Shown here: positions 26,075-34,828 of the stretch, piece by piece
How positions within the stretch are numbered: the stretch's first letter is position 1
Layout: each line of letters opens with the position of its first letter
From: an uncultured Flavobacteriaceae bacterium
Lineage (GTDB): Bacteria > Bacteroidota > Bacteroidia > Flavobacteriales > Flavobacteriaceae
Reading direction: 5' to 3'
Length of the DNA: 64,000 bases
Assembly (NCBI GenBank): GCA_938073895.1
Contig: CALJFB010000010.1
Span: 62,001-126,000, forward strand
Notes under the pieces: model-generated
What the model saw: only the letters and a program-made list of their open reading frames with translations
Told to the model about the DNA's origin: nothing
The model's database searches: none
Program-made: the position numbers and the translations under genes

Positions 26075-26776
26075 TTAATCTAAAACAATATCGCAAAACC
26101 AGAAGCCACTTTTGCCGTTTTCTGTATTTGGTGTATTGTATTCTCGGTATGTTTTTTCGCCTAAATTATAGGTTACAGGTGATGAGAAAATTGGACCATT
26201 ATAACAAAAAGTGTGGAATTCACCATTTTCGCCACAAACGTCTACTTCTTTGGGTAAATCTTCAATTAATTGATGTGTTAAGGTTTGTCCAACAAATTCT
26301 TCGTCAAAAAATTCTGCTTTAGCGCAAACTATAACTGCTTTAAAACCTAAATTTATAAATTTTGTAATTAGCTCTTTAGTATCCATTTTCCATAATGGAT
26401 AAATAGGCGTAAGGTTAAATGGTTTTAAGTTGTTATCTCTATAAGTTCTTAAATCTTCCAAGAAAATATCGCCAAAAACACAATGTGTATAATTTGCAGC
26501 TACTAAATAGTTAGTGGCTTTTGTTATAATTACCTCGTAATCTTCCATACTTGGCATTTCGGGTAATTCTATGGTTTTTAAAGGTAGGTTTAAAGCTTTG
26601 GTTTGCGCTTCTAAAACGTTTCGTCTTAAACCGTGCATACTAACTCTATTATAATGGCTGTTTATTGTAGTAACTAATAAATCAACATTATAAGCTTGAT
26701 CTTTCAATATTAAAAATAAAGCAAAACTTGAGTCTTTTCCAGAACTCCAATTAAAGTAGGTTTTGTGTGGTTGCAT
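26075..26776 (-). CDS. PP-loop ATP pyrophosphatase, Dph6/MJ0570-like
   Basis: A 233-residue adenylating enzyme of the N-type PP-loop superfamily. The PP-loop is FNWSSGKDSSFAL at residues 8-20, and near the C-terminus it has DVCGENGEFHTFCYNGPIF, a hallmark of the Dph6 (diphthine-ammonia ligase) / MJ0570 family. Bacteria have no diphthamide, so the usual annotation cannot be right as a pathway; the substrate is unknown. The start ATG shares one base with the upstream S41 peptidase stop (TAATG), indicating translational coupling. It converges on the B12 receptor arm, and a link to corrinoid metabolism is only a guess from position. Confidence 0.87.
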   Translation of the reverse strand: MQPHKTYFNWSSGKDSSFALFLILKDQAYNVDLLVTTINSHYNRVSMHGLRRNVLEAQTKALNLPLKTIELPEMPSMEDYEVIITKATNYLVAANYTHCVFGDIFLEDLRTYRDNNLKPFNLTPIYPLWKMDTKELITKFINLGFKAVIVCAKAEFFDEEFVGQTLTHQLIEDLPKEVDVCGENGEFHTFCYNGPIFSSPVTYNLGEKTYREYNTPNTENGKSGFWFCDIVLD

Positions 26777-28182
26777 TAATTTTTATGTAAGTTATCTATA
26801 AACATCTCTTGACTAAATTTATAAAAATTTGAAGAATGTAAAGGTTTAGAAATCTCTTTTTTTATTTGTGGTTTTGCTATTCTATTATTGGCATCTATTT
26901 GTGCTAAAGCTTCTGCTAACAAAGGTTCTGTTATTTGTCCCAATTGATTTAAGTTTAGTGCGTTTTCTGCTAAAGCAACATTAGGCACTAATCCTGTACT
27001 TGGCACTTCTATATCTAATTTATTAGTTGTTTTTGCTACCAAAGGTTGCATTGCGTATAAATGTAACGGATTTACATTATTTCTTGAAAAGTTAGGCGAA
27101 TCGTATAATGTAATTGAAGCTTGAGATTTTCCAACGGTTGTAGTTCCAATTTGAATAACATTAATATATGGTTTTAGGCTATTAATAATCATTTCGCTGG
27201 CAGAAGCTGTGTTATCTGTAGTTAAGACATAAATTTCGGTTAAATTAAGATGATTTATGGGTTGGTTGTTAACCGTTTGTTTAAAGTTGTAATTTTGGTT
27301 TGAAGCCAAAAAATTAGCGTTGTATTTTAGTTTAGAAAACACGTCTGTATTAAATTGTCCTGTAATCATGCTGGCTAAAAGTGTTGCTGTATTTACAGAG
27401 CCACCAGGATTGTAACGTAAATCTAGTACTAAATGATTTATGTTGTTGGCAGCAAAGTTTCCAAATGCGTTATTAAGTTGTTGATTAAACGCTGCATTAA
27501 ATCGGTTATACATTAAATAACCTACTTTTTCTGAGCCTACAGTAATAATTTTAGAGGTGTAAATTGGATTTTCCGTATAAGTTTGCTTGTTTAGGTTTAC
27601 GTTTGTTCCGTTAGTGTTAAATGTGTTTGTTGTAGTATTATATGTTGCTAATTGAATACTGTAACTGTTGTTAGATAACAAATTACGGTAATTAGAAACG
27701 GTTAAATCTTGATTGTTAACTTTTGTAAAAATAGCGCCACGAATTAAATTTTCTGAAGAAGCACTTGTATTTGGCAATACATATTTTACAAAACCATATA
27801 AATTAGTGCTTCCAGGAAATACGTAATCTAAACCGTAAACCATTCCATTAACTTGGTTTGTGCCTTCAAATTGTTGTTCTAAAGCTAAATAATCTTTGGA
27901 AAGCCAGCTAAATTTATCTGTTGTTGGTCTATCATATATTAAGTTTTCAAAGAAATTTTCTGGATTATTTACACTTAAATAGCTATTGTAATTTAGATTA
28001 AATGATTTATTTTCAACCAAATCAGGAACCAAATCATTATATATGTAATAACTTCTTAAGCCTTTGTAAATAAAATTATTTATGGCACTTGTAGAAACAG
28101 GTTTATCGTCTAAGTCGTTTGCACAACTTAAACATATTAAAAAACACAAACTGAAAATATATAGTGATTTAATAGGTTTCAT
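26776..28182 (-). CDS. S41 family C-terminal-processing-type peptidase, lipoprotein
   Basis: A 468-residue exported lipoprotein (signal ending ICLSCANDLDD). An N-terminal helical region (about 30-110) is followed by a PDZ-like part and an S41 core (about 215-400): VGYLMYNRF, HLVLDLRYNPGGSVNTATLLASM, and the nucleophile region TDNTASASEMIINSLKPY with the serine in SASE, then GTTTVGKSQ, whose lysine would complete the Ser-Lys dyad. It is divergent from the ECF sigma gene by 122 nt and overlaps the PP-loop gene by one base. Substrates are unknown. Confidence 0.92.
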   Translation of the reverse strand: MKPIKSLYIFSLCFLICLSCANDLDDKPVSTSAINNFIYKGLRSYYIYNDLVPDLVENKSFNLNYNSYLSVNNPENFFENLIYDRPTTDKFSWLSKDYLALEQQFEGTNQVNGMVYGLDYVFPGSTNLYGFVKYVLPNTSASSENLIRGAIFTKVNNQDLTVSNYRNLLSNNSYSIQLATYNTTTNTFNTNGTNVNLNKQTYTENPIYTSKIITVGSEKVGYLMYNRFNAAFNQQLNNAFGNFAANNINHLVLDLRYNPGGSVNTATLLASMITGQFNTDVFSKLKYNANFLASNQNYNFKQTVNNQPINHLNLTEIYVLTTDNTASASEMIINSLKPYINVIQIGTTTVGKSQASITLYDSPNFSRNNVNPLHLYAMQPLVAKTTNKLDIEVPSTGLVPNVALAENALNLNQLGQITEPLLAEALAQIDANNRIAKPQIKKEISKPLHSSNFYKFSQEMFIDNLHKN

Positions 28183-28304
28183 AAGATTTTAAATCATTTT
28201 TTATAAATTTACAACTATTTTTTCTCACAATCGATGTAACAATTTAGAAGTTGTATCGTCGTAATAACATAAGCGATTTAAACCGCCGCATAACCAAAAC
28301 CAAA

Positions 28305-28814
28305 ATGACCCAAACCGAGTTCTTACATCTGGTATTACCTTTTAAGGATAAGGTGTTTCGTTTAGCAAAACGATTACTTGTCTCTAAAGAAGAAGCAGAA
28401 GATGCTACTCAAGAAGTGTTATTAAAACTTTGGAATAATAAAAGTAAGATTGAAAGTTATAAAAATGTTGAAGCTTTTTCTATGACAATGACAAAAAATT
28501 TTTGTTATGATAAACTAAAATCTAAGCAAGCACAGAATTTAAAAATTGTACATAGCAATTATCAAGATCATAGTGTAGCACTTCAAAAGCAAGTAGAAAC
28601 AAACGATAGTTTAAACTTTGTAGAAAAATTAATAGAAGCATTGCCAGAACAACAAAAATTAGTTATTCAGTTAAGAGATATAGAACAGTATGAGTTTAAC
28701 GAGATAGAAAAAATGTTAGATATGAAACCTACTGCAATAAGAGGAGCCTTATCTAGAGCAAGAAAAACCATACGAGAACAATTAATAAAAACCCATAGTT
28801 ATGGACTTAAATAA
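28305..28814 (+). CDS. ECF-type RNA polymerase sigma factor
   Basis: I choose the ATG at 28305 (MTQTEFLHLVLPFKDKVFRLA); the 18 extra N-terminal residues of the track start are basic and atypical. The 169-residue protein has sigma region 2 (EEAEDATQEVLLKLWNNKSKI near 30-50, MTKNFCYDKLKSK) and region 4 (LPEQQKLVIQLRDIEQYEFNEIEKMLDMKPTAIRGALSRARKTIRE), typical of ECF sigma factors. Its last 14 nt overlap the start of the anti-sigma-like gene, showing coupled translation. Its regulon is unknown, but the two DUF4252 genes downstream are obvious candidates. Confidence 0.94.
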   Translation: MTQTEFLHLVLPFKDKVFRLAKRLLVSKEEAEDATQEVLLKLWNNKSKIESYKNVEAFSMTMTKNFCYDKLKSKQAQNLKIVHSNYQDHSVALQKQVETNDSLNFVEKLIEALPEQQKLVIQLRDIEQYEFNEIEKMLDMKPTAIRGALSRARKTIREQLIKTHSYGLK

Positions 28815-29286
28815 TATAGAACAATTACTAGCAAAATACTTAGATGGTACTACATCGCTTTTAGAAGAGCAGCAGTTAAAACTTTTTTTTAATCAAGAAA
28901 CAATACCTGTGCATTTAGAAGTTTATAAGCCGCTATTTAATTATTTTACAGTAAGTAAAAAAGAAACCTTTACAGCAAAGCTTCCATTAGAAACTAAAAC
29001 AAACTTTACATATAAATGGTTAAGTATTGCGGCAGTTGTAGCTATTTCTTTTGGAATATACTTTAATTGGTCTGTAAATTCTCAAGATTTAGGAACGTAT
29101 AGCCAAGACGAAACGCAATTAGCTTATAAAGAGTTTATACAATCGTTACAAATGGTGTCTAAAAACTTTAATAAAGGCGCAACTTCTGTATCGTATTTAC
29201 AAGAACTAAATATAGCTAAAGAGCAAATAGCTTACTTAAACGATTTTCAAAACCCTATTGGGCGAACTTTAAAAATGAATAACTAA
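28801..29286 (+). CDS. Probable anti-sigma factor, single-pass membrane protein
   Basis: A 161-residue protein overlapping the sigma gene. Residues 1-75 form a cytoplasmic part with YLDGTTSLLEEQQLKLFF, the pattern seen in anti-sigma zinc-less ASD-type N-termini in Bacteroidota. One membrane helix (WLSIAAVVAISFGIYFNW near 77-95) leads to a short extracytoplasmic tail. No HxxxCxxC zinc motif is visible. The assignment rests on the overlap and topology. Confidence 0.8.
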   Translation: MDLNNIEQLLAKYLDGTTSLLEEQQLKLFFNQETIPVHLEVYKPLFNYFTVSKKETFTAKLPLETKTNFTYKWLSIAAVVAISFGIYFNWSVNSQDLGTYSQDETQLAYKEFIQSLQMVSKNFNKGATSVSYLQELNIAKEQIAYLNDFQNPIGRTLKMNN

Positions 29287-29362
29287 ACAAAAAAATAAAT
29301 TTGATAAAGAAATTTTAATCTTTCAAATCAAACAAACTAATAACAATAAAAAAATAAAAGAA

Positions 29363-29956
29363 ATGAACACAATATTAAATATTACCTCGACAATGAAAAA
29401 AGCAATTACACTTTTTACTTTAGCTTTATTACTAACTTCTTCGGCAATGGCTCAAGATATTTTTAGTAAATATTCAGACAACAGTAAAGTAACTTACATA
29501 TCTATTAAACCTAAAATGTTTAAACTTTTAGCTAAAATGGATATAGATACAGACGATGAAGAAGCACAACAATATATTGAAATGGTAAATAGTATTACCA
29601 GTTTTAAAACCATTATGACTAGCGATAAATCTATTGCCTTAGACTTTACAAAATATGTAAGCAAGTCGTCTAAAAAGTTAGAAGAATTAATGAAAGTTAA
29701 AGACAATGGCGTTGTAATGACATTTTACATTAAAGAAGGAAAAGACGAAGATCACGTAAGCGAATTGTTAATGTTTGTAGATGGATTAACAGATATTACA
29801 AAAGAGGCAAACGTAAATCTTAACGGAAAAAAGAGAACTTTAGAATCTATAGTTATGTCTTTAACTGGAGATATAAATTTAAACCAAATCTCTAAATTAA
29901 CTAGTAAAATGAATTTACCTGGTGGAGATGCTTTAGATAAGAAAAACAAAAAGTAA
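29363..29956 (+). CDS. DUF4252 family exported protein
   Basis: Up to 197 residues. The internal ATG at 29393 (MKKAITLFTLALLLTSSAMAQ) gives a clean signal peptide and may be the real start; the track start adds ten residues. The mature protein (DIFSKYSDNSKVTYISIKPKMFKLLAKMD, then repeated short alpha/beta segments) matches DUF4252, a family of unknown function found in Bacteroidota next to ECF sigma genes. There is no lipobox. It is directly followed (1 nt gap) by a second DUF4252 gene. Confidence 0.88.
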   Translation: MNTILNITSTMKKAITLFTLALLLTSSAMAQDIFSKYSDNSKVTYISIKPKMFKLLAKMDIDTDDEEAQQYIEMVNSITSFKTIMTSDKSIALDFTKYVSKSSKKLEELMKVKDNGVVMTFYIKEGKDEDHVSELLMFVDGLTDITKEANVNLNGKKRTLESIVMSLTGDINLNQISKLTSKMNLPGGDALDKKNKK

Positions 29957-29957
29957 G

Positions 29958-30488
29958 ATGAAAAACTTACTATACATTTGCTTATTATGTTTAACAGTAA
30001 TTGCTTGTAAAGACGAAGATTCTATACAAACCTTCTTTGTAGAACACCAAGAACAGCCAAGTTATTCTTTAGTCGATATTTCTAAAACATTAATAGATTT
30101 CTCTACTGCAGATTTAACAGAAGATGAGCGTAATGCTTATAATTCTTTAGACAAATTACACGTCTTAATGTATAAAGCTACAGATAGCACTCAAGACAGT
30201 TATAATAAAGAGTTAAAACAGATTCAAAAAGTATTTAAAAATCCAGATTACTCAGAATTAATGGCGTTTAGTTCGGCTGGAATGAAATTTAAAATTAATT
30301 CTATTGGAGAAGAAAATATAGTAGACGAAGTTCTAGTTCTAGCAAGTGCAAATTCCATGGGTTTTGCAGCAATTAGAGTTTTAGGAGAAGATATGAGTCC
30401 AGAAAAAATTGCAGCTTTAATTTATAAAATGAAAGATGCTAATTTAGATAATAACAAATTAAAAGGCATTATAGACTTTCTTAAATAA
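29958..30488 (+). CDS. DUF4252 family lipoprotein (second copy)
   Basis: A 176-residue DUF4252 protein with a lipoprotein signal (LTVIACKDED). The core differs clearly from the upstream copy, so this is an old duplication rather than a recent one. It is the last gene of the sigma / anti-sigma / DUF4252 / DUF4252 operon and is followed by a strong terminator. The pairing of one soluble exported and one lipid-anchored member suggests they act together, but the function is unknown. Confidence 0.87.
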   Translation: MKNLLYICLLCLTVIACKDEDSIQTFFVEHQEQPSYSLVDISKTLIDFSTADLTEDERNAYNSLDKLHVLMYKATDSTQDSYNKELKQIQKVFKNPDYSELMAFSSAGMKFKINSIGEENIVDEVLVLASANSMGFAAIRVLGEDMSPEKIAALIYKMKDANLDNNKLKGIIDFLK

Positions 30489-30513
30489 AGTTTATAGTAA
30501 TTGGTTAATGTAG

Positions 30514-30548
30514 AAAAGGCTTTCCGTATGGAAAGCCTTTTTGTTTTT
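30514..30548 (+). terminator. Intrinsic terminator of the sigma/DUF4252 operon
   Basis: AAAAGGCTTTCC - GTAT - GGAAAGCCTTTT is a perfect 12-bp stem with a 4-nt loop and a T-rich tail. Confidence 0.9.
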
Positions 30549-30638
30549 ATTAAGTTTATAGTTACAGTAGAGCTTATAAAATTTGCTCAAAACAGGTTAA
30601 AATCTATAGTTTAGCTTATCTGTTTTTTTTGCAGTAAA

Positions 30639-30824
30639 CTAAATAAACTTATCGTCGTCTTCTTTTATTTTTGGAGCTTTAATAAGTTGTATTAAAACTA
30701 ATAAAGCGGTAAAAACAATAATTCCAATAACTACATAATAATGTAAAACATCTAAAATTCCACCAAGAATAAGCGTACTATAACATATAGCACAGATTAT
30801 TAAAGTGGTTTTATTAGAAAACAT
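30639..30824 (-). CDS. Small membrane protein downstream of purB
   Basis: A 61-residue protein with two hydrophobic helices (about residues 7-25 and 29-48) and an acidic C-terminus (KEDDDKFI). It begins one base after the purB stop, so it is translated from the same message. I know of no function; the tight coupling and codon use suggest it is real. Confidence 0.7.
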   Translation of the reverse strand: MFSNKTTLIICAICYSTLILGGILDVLHYYVVIGIIVFTALLVLIQLIKAPKIKEDDDKFI

Positions 30825-30825
30825 A

Positions 30826-32169
30826 TTAAATACCTGTATAGTTACTTGGTGTTATAGCTTTTAATTCTGTTTTAATAGCAGCACTAACTTCTAAAGTGTC
30901 AATAAAATTTGCAATAGAGGTTTGCGTAATAGCTTCGTTAGTTCGAGTTAAACCTTTTAAAGCTTCGTAAGGATTTGGATAAGCTTCTCGTCGCAATATA
31001 GTCTGAATTGCCTCTGCAACCACAGCCCAATTATTTTCAAGATCTTGAGCAAATTTAGCTTCGTTTAATAATAATTTACCTAAACCTTTTAACGTACTAG
31101 CAAAACCAATTAAAGTATGTCCAAAAGGAACACCAACATTACGTAAAACAGTACTATCTGTTAAATCGCGTTGTAATCTAGATAGTGGTAATTTAGCAGC
31201 TAGATGCTCAAAAATAGCATTAGCTAGACCTAAATTTCCTTCAGAGTTTTCAAAATCTATAGGATTTACCTTATGTGGCATTGCGCTACTTCCAACTTCT
31301 CCAGCTTTAATTTTTTGCTTAAAATAATCCATAGAAACATACGTCCAAATATCTCTATCTAAATCAATAATAATAGTATTTAAGCGTTTCATTGTATCAA
31401 ATAAAGCTGCCATATGGTCGTAATGCTCAATTTGAGTTGTTGGGAACGAATGGTATAAACCAAGTTTTTCTTGTACAAATTTACCACCAAATGCTTTCCA
31501 ATCTATTTGTGGATAAGCAACGTGATGTGCATTAAAGTTTCCAGTTGCACCACCAAATTTAGCAGCACTTGGAATATCATTTAATAAATTAAATTGCTCT
31601 TTTAAACGTACAGCAAAAACTTCAATTTCTTTTCCTAAACGTGTAGGAGAAGCTGGTTGTCCGTGCGTACGCGCTAACATTGGAATATGTGCCCAATCTT
31701 TAGCTAACGTTTCTATTTTCTCTAAAACATTTAAGTATTCAGGAACGTAAACATCGTTCATTGCATCTTTAATACTTAAAGGAATTGCAGTGTTATTAAT
31801 GTCTTGAGACGTTAATCCAAAATGGATAAATTCCTTGTACTCGCTTAAACCAAGCTTATCAAATTGTTCTTTAATAAAATATTCAACCGCTTTAACATCG
31901 TGGTTAGTTACTTTTTCTATGTCTTTTATAGCTTGTGCATTTTTGGCAGAGAAATTTTTATAAATAGCTCTTAAATCTTCAAAAATAGCTGGATCAACAG
32001 ATTTTAGTTGAGGTAAAGGAATTTCGCATAATGCAATAAAATATTCTATTTCTACAAGAACTCTGTATTTTATTAAGGCTTCTTCAGAAAAATAGTGTTG
32101 TAATTTTTCTACTTTACTTCTGTAACGACCATCTATTGGCGAAATAGCATTTAAGGCTGATAATGACAT
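30826..32169 (-). CDS. purB: Adenylosuccinate lyase
   Basis: A 447-residue enzyme of the fumarase/aspartase superfamily. It removes fumarate from SAICAR and from adenylosuccinate in purine synthesis. Signature elements are ISPIDGRYR at the N-terminus, TSQDINNTA near residue 117, RTHGQPASPTRLGKE near 165, and the flexible loop SSAMPHKVNPIDFENSEGN near 290. The N-terminal SALNAISPIDGRY is the E. coli-like (long) clade. A promoter-like element at 32494-32523 suggests a leader of about 320 nt. purC of the same pathway lies at 43.2 kb. Confidence 0.97.
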   Translation of the reverse strand: MSLSALNAISPIDGRYRSKVEKLQHYFSEEALIKYRVLVEIEYFIALCEIPLPQLKSVDPAIFEDLRAIYKNFSAKNAQAIKDIEKVTNHDVKAVEYFIKEQFDKLGLSEYKEFIHFGLTSQDINNTAIPLSIKDAMNDVYVPEYLNVLEKIETLAKDWAHIPMLARTHGQPASPTRLGKEIEVFAVRLKEQFNLLNDIPSAAKFGGATGNFNAHHVAYPQIDWKAFGGKFVQEKLGLYHSFPTTQIEHYDHMAALFDTMKRLNTIIIDLDRDIWTYVSMDYFKQKIKAGEVGSSAMPHKVNPIDFENSEGNLGLANAIFEHLAAKLPLSRLQRDLTDSTVLRNVGVPFGHTLIGFASTLKGLGKLLLNEAKFAQDLENNWAVVAEAIQTILRREAYPNPYEALKGLTRTNEAITQTSIANFIDTLEVSAAIKTELKAITPSNYTGI

Positions 32170-32507
32170 ATATTATGTTGTTTTTTTGAAAGCTGCTAAG
32201 ATACGTTAGAAAGTTATAAGAGCGAAGTTTTGAGTTAAGAAAAGAGATTTTAGAATTAAGAATTAAGTTTTTATAAATTGGTATTTAAGTATACTAGAAT
32301 AGTAATTTTTCACACGATTTTTTTCTACTTGTAGGTTTTTATTAATAGTTTTTTTGTGTGTAAAACATAGATAATTTAAAAAAGCAATGTTAAACTAAGC
32401 TTGTAGAAGTGGTATTTTTAGTAAGAAATTTAATAATGTCTTAAAATTAATACTTAAAATCATTTCAATACATATAACCTAAAGTTTACAGCGCAAAGTT
32501 AATGTTA
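32170..32507 (-). other. 338-nt non-coding stretch upstream of purB (possible long leader)
   Basis: I see no ORF, tRNA or terminator. The only recognisable item is a promoter-like pair at its distal end on the minus strand (see 32494-32523), which would make most of this stretch the purB 5' untranslated leader. There is no known purine-riboswitch sequence. Confidence 0.5.
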
Positions 32508-32523
32508 TCAAATTTTTTTCAAA
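32494..32523 (-). promoter_or_regulatory. Candidate distal promoter for purB (TTTG-N18-TAACTTTG)
   Basis: On the minus strand, TTTG (32523-32520) and TAACTTTG (32501-32494) are separated by 18 nt. The -33 box lies inside the 3' end of the HEAT-like gene. If active it starts an RNA that reaches purB after about 320 nt. Confidence 0.45.
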
Positions 32524-33065
32524 ATATGTCTTGCTCTAGCTTTAAAAGCGGCACTTTGTGTACTAAAATCACGTTCTAAAATAAGGCGTAATTCTGGATA
32601 AATCCAATCAAATTCTTTTCCAAATAAAAATAAAGTATGCATAGAATATGCCTTTACTGCAACTTTTTGCTCGGTAATCATCCAATCAAAACAAGCTTCA
32701 ATAATTAGTTCTTTATTGGCGTTGGTTAAACGTGTTTTTAGGCTGCTGTTTTGTTTTCCAAAATTAGCTTTGGCAATATATTCGCAAATTTTGGCGCAAG
32801 GTCTTAAAGCTGAGTCTAATTTTATATGCTTTAAATGCGGTAGAAACTCATCTAAATACGGTGCAAATTTTTCTAAATAATCGTTGCAAAAAAACTCTAA
32901 AACCCAAGCTGCTCTTGGCGAAATTTTATCGTTTACCATATATAATATCTCAAGGAGTTGTGGTATTAATTTAGGTTGAGAAATAACCAAATTTGCATAA
33001 AACTGCCGTTTCTCTCTAGAATGATTTACGTAGTTTAATTCTTTATAAAGCGCTTCTGTTGTCAC
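32508..33065 (-). CDS. HEAT-like helical repeat protein upstream of purB
   Basis: A 185-residue, almost all-helical cytoplasmic protein. Repeated helix pairs are visible (LIPQLLEILYMVNDKISPRAAWVLEFFCNDYLEKFAPYLDEFLPHL, ELIIEACFDWMITEQKVAVKAYSMHTLFLFGKE, PELRLILERDF), consistent with HEAT/ARM-type repeats. Homologues beside purB are sometimes mislabelled adenylosuccinate lyase; there is no lyase signature here. It is divergent from the haem-binding protein gene. Confidence 0.8.
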   Translation of the reverse strand: MTTEALYKELNYVNHSREKRQFYANLVISQPKLIPQLLEILYMVNDKISPRAAWVLEFFCNDYLEKFAPYLDEFLPHLKHIKLDSALRPCAKICEYIAKANFGKQNSSLKTRLTNANKELIIEACFDWMITEQKVAVKAYSMHTLFLFGKEFDWIYPELRLILERDFSTQSAAFKARARHILKKI

Positions 33066-33103
33066 AATTTTGGTTATTTTTAGATTTTTAAATTCTATTA
33101 CAG

Positions 33104-33580
33104 ATGAAAATTACAAAAAAGATATTACTTGGATTATCATTCTTGTTTTTAATTGCACAATTTTTTGGTCCAGATAAAAACCAAAGTAGTTTAGAAGATA
33201 TAAAATCTTTTTTAGTTGAAACCAATCCACCAAAAGAAGTTAAAGCAATTTTAGAAACCGCTTGTTTTGATTGCCATAGTAGTAACACGCGTTATCCCTG
33301 GTACAACAATATTACACCAGTAAATTATTGGTTGGCAGATCATGTTAACAACGGAAAAAAACATTTTAATGTATCTAAGTGGAATAACTATTCCATGAAG
33401 AAAAAAGACCATAAATTAGACGAATTAATAGAAGAAGTAGAAGCAAATAAAATGCCTTTAGAATCTTATACTTTTACACATGGCGACGCTAATTTAACCA
33501 ATATTCAAATTAAGCAAGTTACAGAATGGGCTAAAAATGTACGTGCTTTTTATGCACTACAACAACATGTAGCACAATAA
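33104..33580 (+). CDS. Haem-binding domain protein (single c-type CxxCH)
   Basis: A 158-residue protein with an N-terminal membrane or signal helix (residues 3-20) and one c-type haem motif in ETACFDCHSSNTRYPWYNN near residue 48. The W-Y-N-x-I-x-P-V-N-Y-W-L stretch and C-terminal NKMPLESYTFTHGDANLT are typical of the Bacteroidota haem-binding (Haem_bd) family. It is probably a periplasmic, membrane-tethered electron carrier. It is followed 12 nt later by a glycosyltransferase. Confidence 0.88.
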   Translation: MKITKKILLGLSFLFLIAQFFGPDKNQSSLEDIKSFLVETNPPKEVKAILETACFDCHSSNTRYPWYNNITPVNYWLADHVNNGKKHFNVSKWNNYSMKKKDHKLDELIEEVEANKMPLESYTFTHGDANLTNIQIKQVTEWAKNVRAFYALQQHVAQ

Positions 33581-33592
33581 TATTATTAATTA

Positions 33593-34825
33593 ATGTCTAA
33601 AAAACAACTGTTAATTATTGGTTTTGTTTGGCCAGAACCTAAAAGTTCTGCTGCAGGATCGCGAATGCTTCAAATTGTAGATGTGTTTTTAAACGCAGAT
33701 TATAAGATTACGTTTGCAACAGCTTGCGCCAAAACAGAAAATGCATTTAATTTAAGTTCTATTGGAGTAGAAGCGACTCAAATTGAATTAAATAATTCTA
33801 ATTTCGATACTTTTATTAGCAATTTAAACCCAAACGTGGTTTTGTTTGATCGATTTATGATTGAAGAGCAATTTGGTTGGCGAGTTTTAGAACAATGCCC
33901 AAATGCCTTAAAAGTTCTAGATACAGAAGATTTTCATTCCTTACGAAAAGGAAGACATCAAGCTTTTAAAAACAAAGAACAGTTTAACGACAATTATTTG
34001 TACAACGATTTTGCTAAACGCGAAATTGCAAGTATTCTAAGATGCGATCTTACTTTAATGATTTCAGAATTTGAAATAGAGTTGCTTCAAACTAAATTTC
34101 ACATTCAAGCATCGCAACTGTATTATTTGCCTTTTTTAATTAATATAGATTCTGAAGCATTAAAAAACACGCCTAAATTTGAAGATAGAAATCATATCGT
34201 TACTATTGGAAACTTTATGCACGAACCTAATTGGCAATCGGTATTGTTTTTAAAGCAACAAGTTTGGCCCAAATTAAGTCAGTTATTACCAAAAGTAGAA
34301 CTACATATTTATGGTTCTTATGTGTCTCAAAAAGCAATGCAATTGCATAAACCAAAAGAACGTTTTTTTATAAAAGGATTTACAGAAAATGTAAATACAG
34401 TAATGCAAAATGCTAAAATTTGCACCGCATATTTGCCATTTGGCGCAGGTTTAAAAGGAAAATTGTTAGATGCTATGCAAAACGGAACACCTTGCGTAAT
34501 GAATTCTATTGCTGCCGAAGCTATGTTTGGGAAACTTAATTCTAACGGAATTATAGAAGATAATATTGATACATTTATTACAAGAACAGTAGAATTATAC
34601 CATGCAAAAACAAGTTGGGAAACAGCTCAAAAAAATGGTTTTAAAACATTAAATAAACGCTTTTCTAAATCTTTATTCGAAGTTGATTTTAATTCTAAAA
34701 TTGAAGAATTACTTACAAATCTTCATACTCATAGGCAACAACATTTTATCAGTCAAATATTACAACACCAAACCTTACAAAGCTCAAAGTATATGAGTAA
34801 GTGGATAGAGGAAAAGAACAAATAA
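33593..34825 (+). CDS. Glycosyltransferase family 4-like (GT-B fold)
   Basis: A 410-residue protein with a GT-B architecture: the N-terminal Rossmann half starts LIIGFVWPEPKSSAAGSRMLQIVDVF, and the C-terminal half contains IVTIGNFMHEPNWQSVLFL near 205, ELHIYGSYVSQ near 240, and the donor-binding region YLPFGAGLKGKLLDAMQNGTPCVMN near 285, as in family 4 glycosyltransferases. No membrane segment. The donor and acceptor are unknown. It is on the same strand as the haem-binding gene with a 12-nt gap. Confidence 0.88.
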   Translation: MSKKQLLIIGFVWPEPKSSAAGSRMLQIVDVFLNADYKITFATACAKTENAFNLSSIGVEATQIELNNSNFDTFISNLNPNVVLFDRFMIEEQFGWRVLEQCPNALKVLDTEDFHSLRKGRHQAFKNKEQFNDNYLYNDFAKREIASILRCDLTLMISEFEIELLQTKFHIQASQLYYLPFLINIDSEALKNTPKFEDRNHIVTIGNFMHEPNWQSVLFLKQQVWPKLSQLLPKVELHIYGSYVSQKAMQLHKPKERFFIKGFTENVNTVMQNAKICTAYLPFGAGLKGKLLDAMQNGTPCVMNSIAAEAMFGKLNSNGIIEDNIDTFITRTVELYHAKTSWETAQKNGFKTLNKRFSKSLFEVDFNSKIEELLTNLHTHRQQHFISQILQHQTLQSSKYMSKWIEEKNK

Positions 34826-34828
34826 GTT

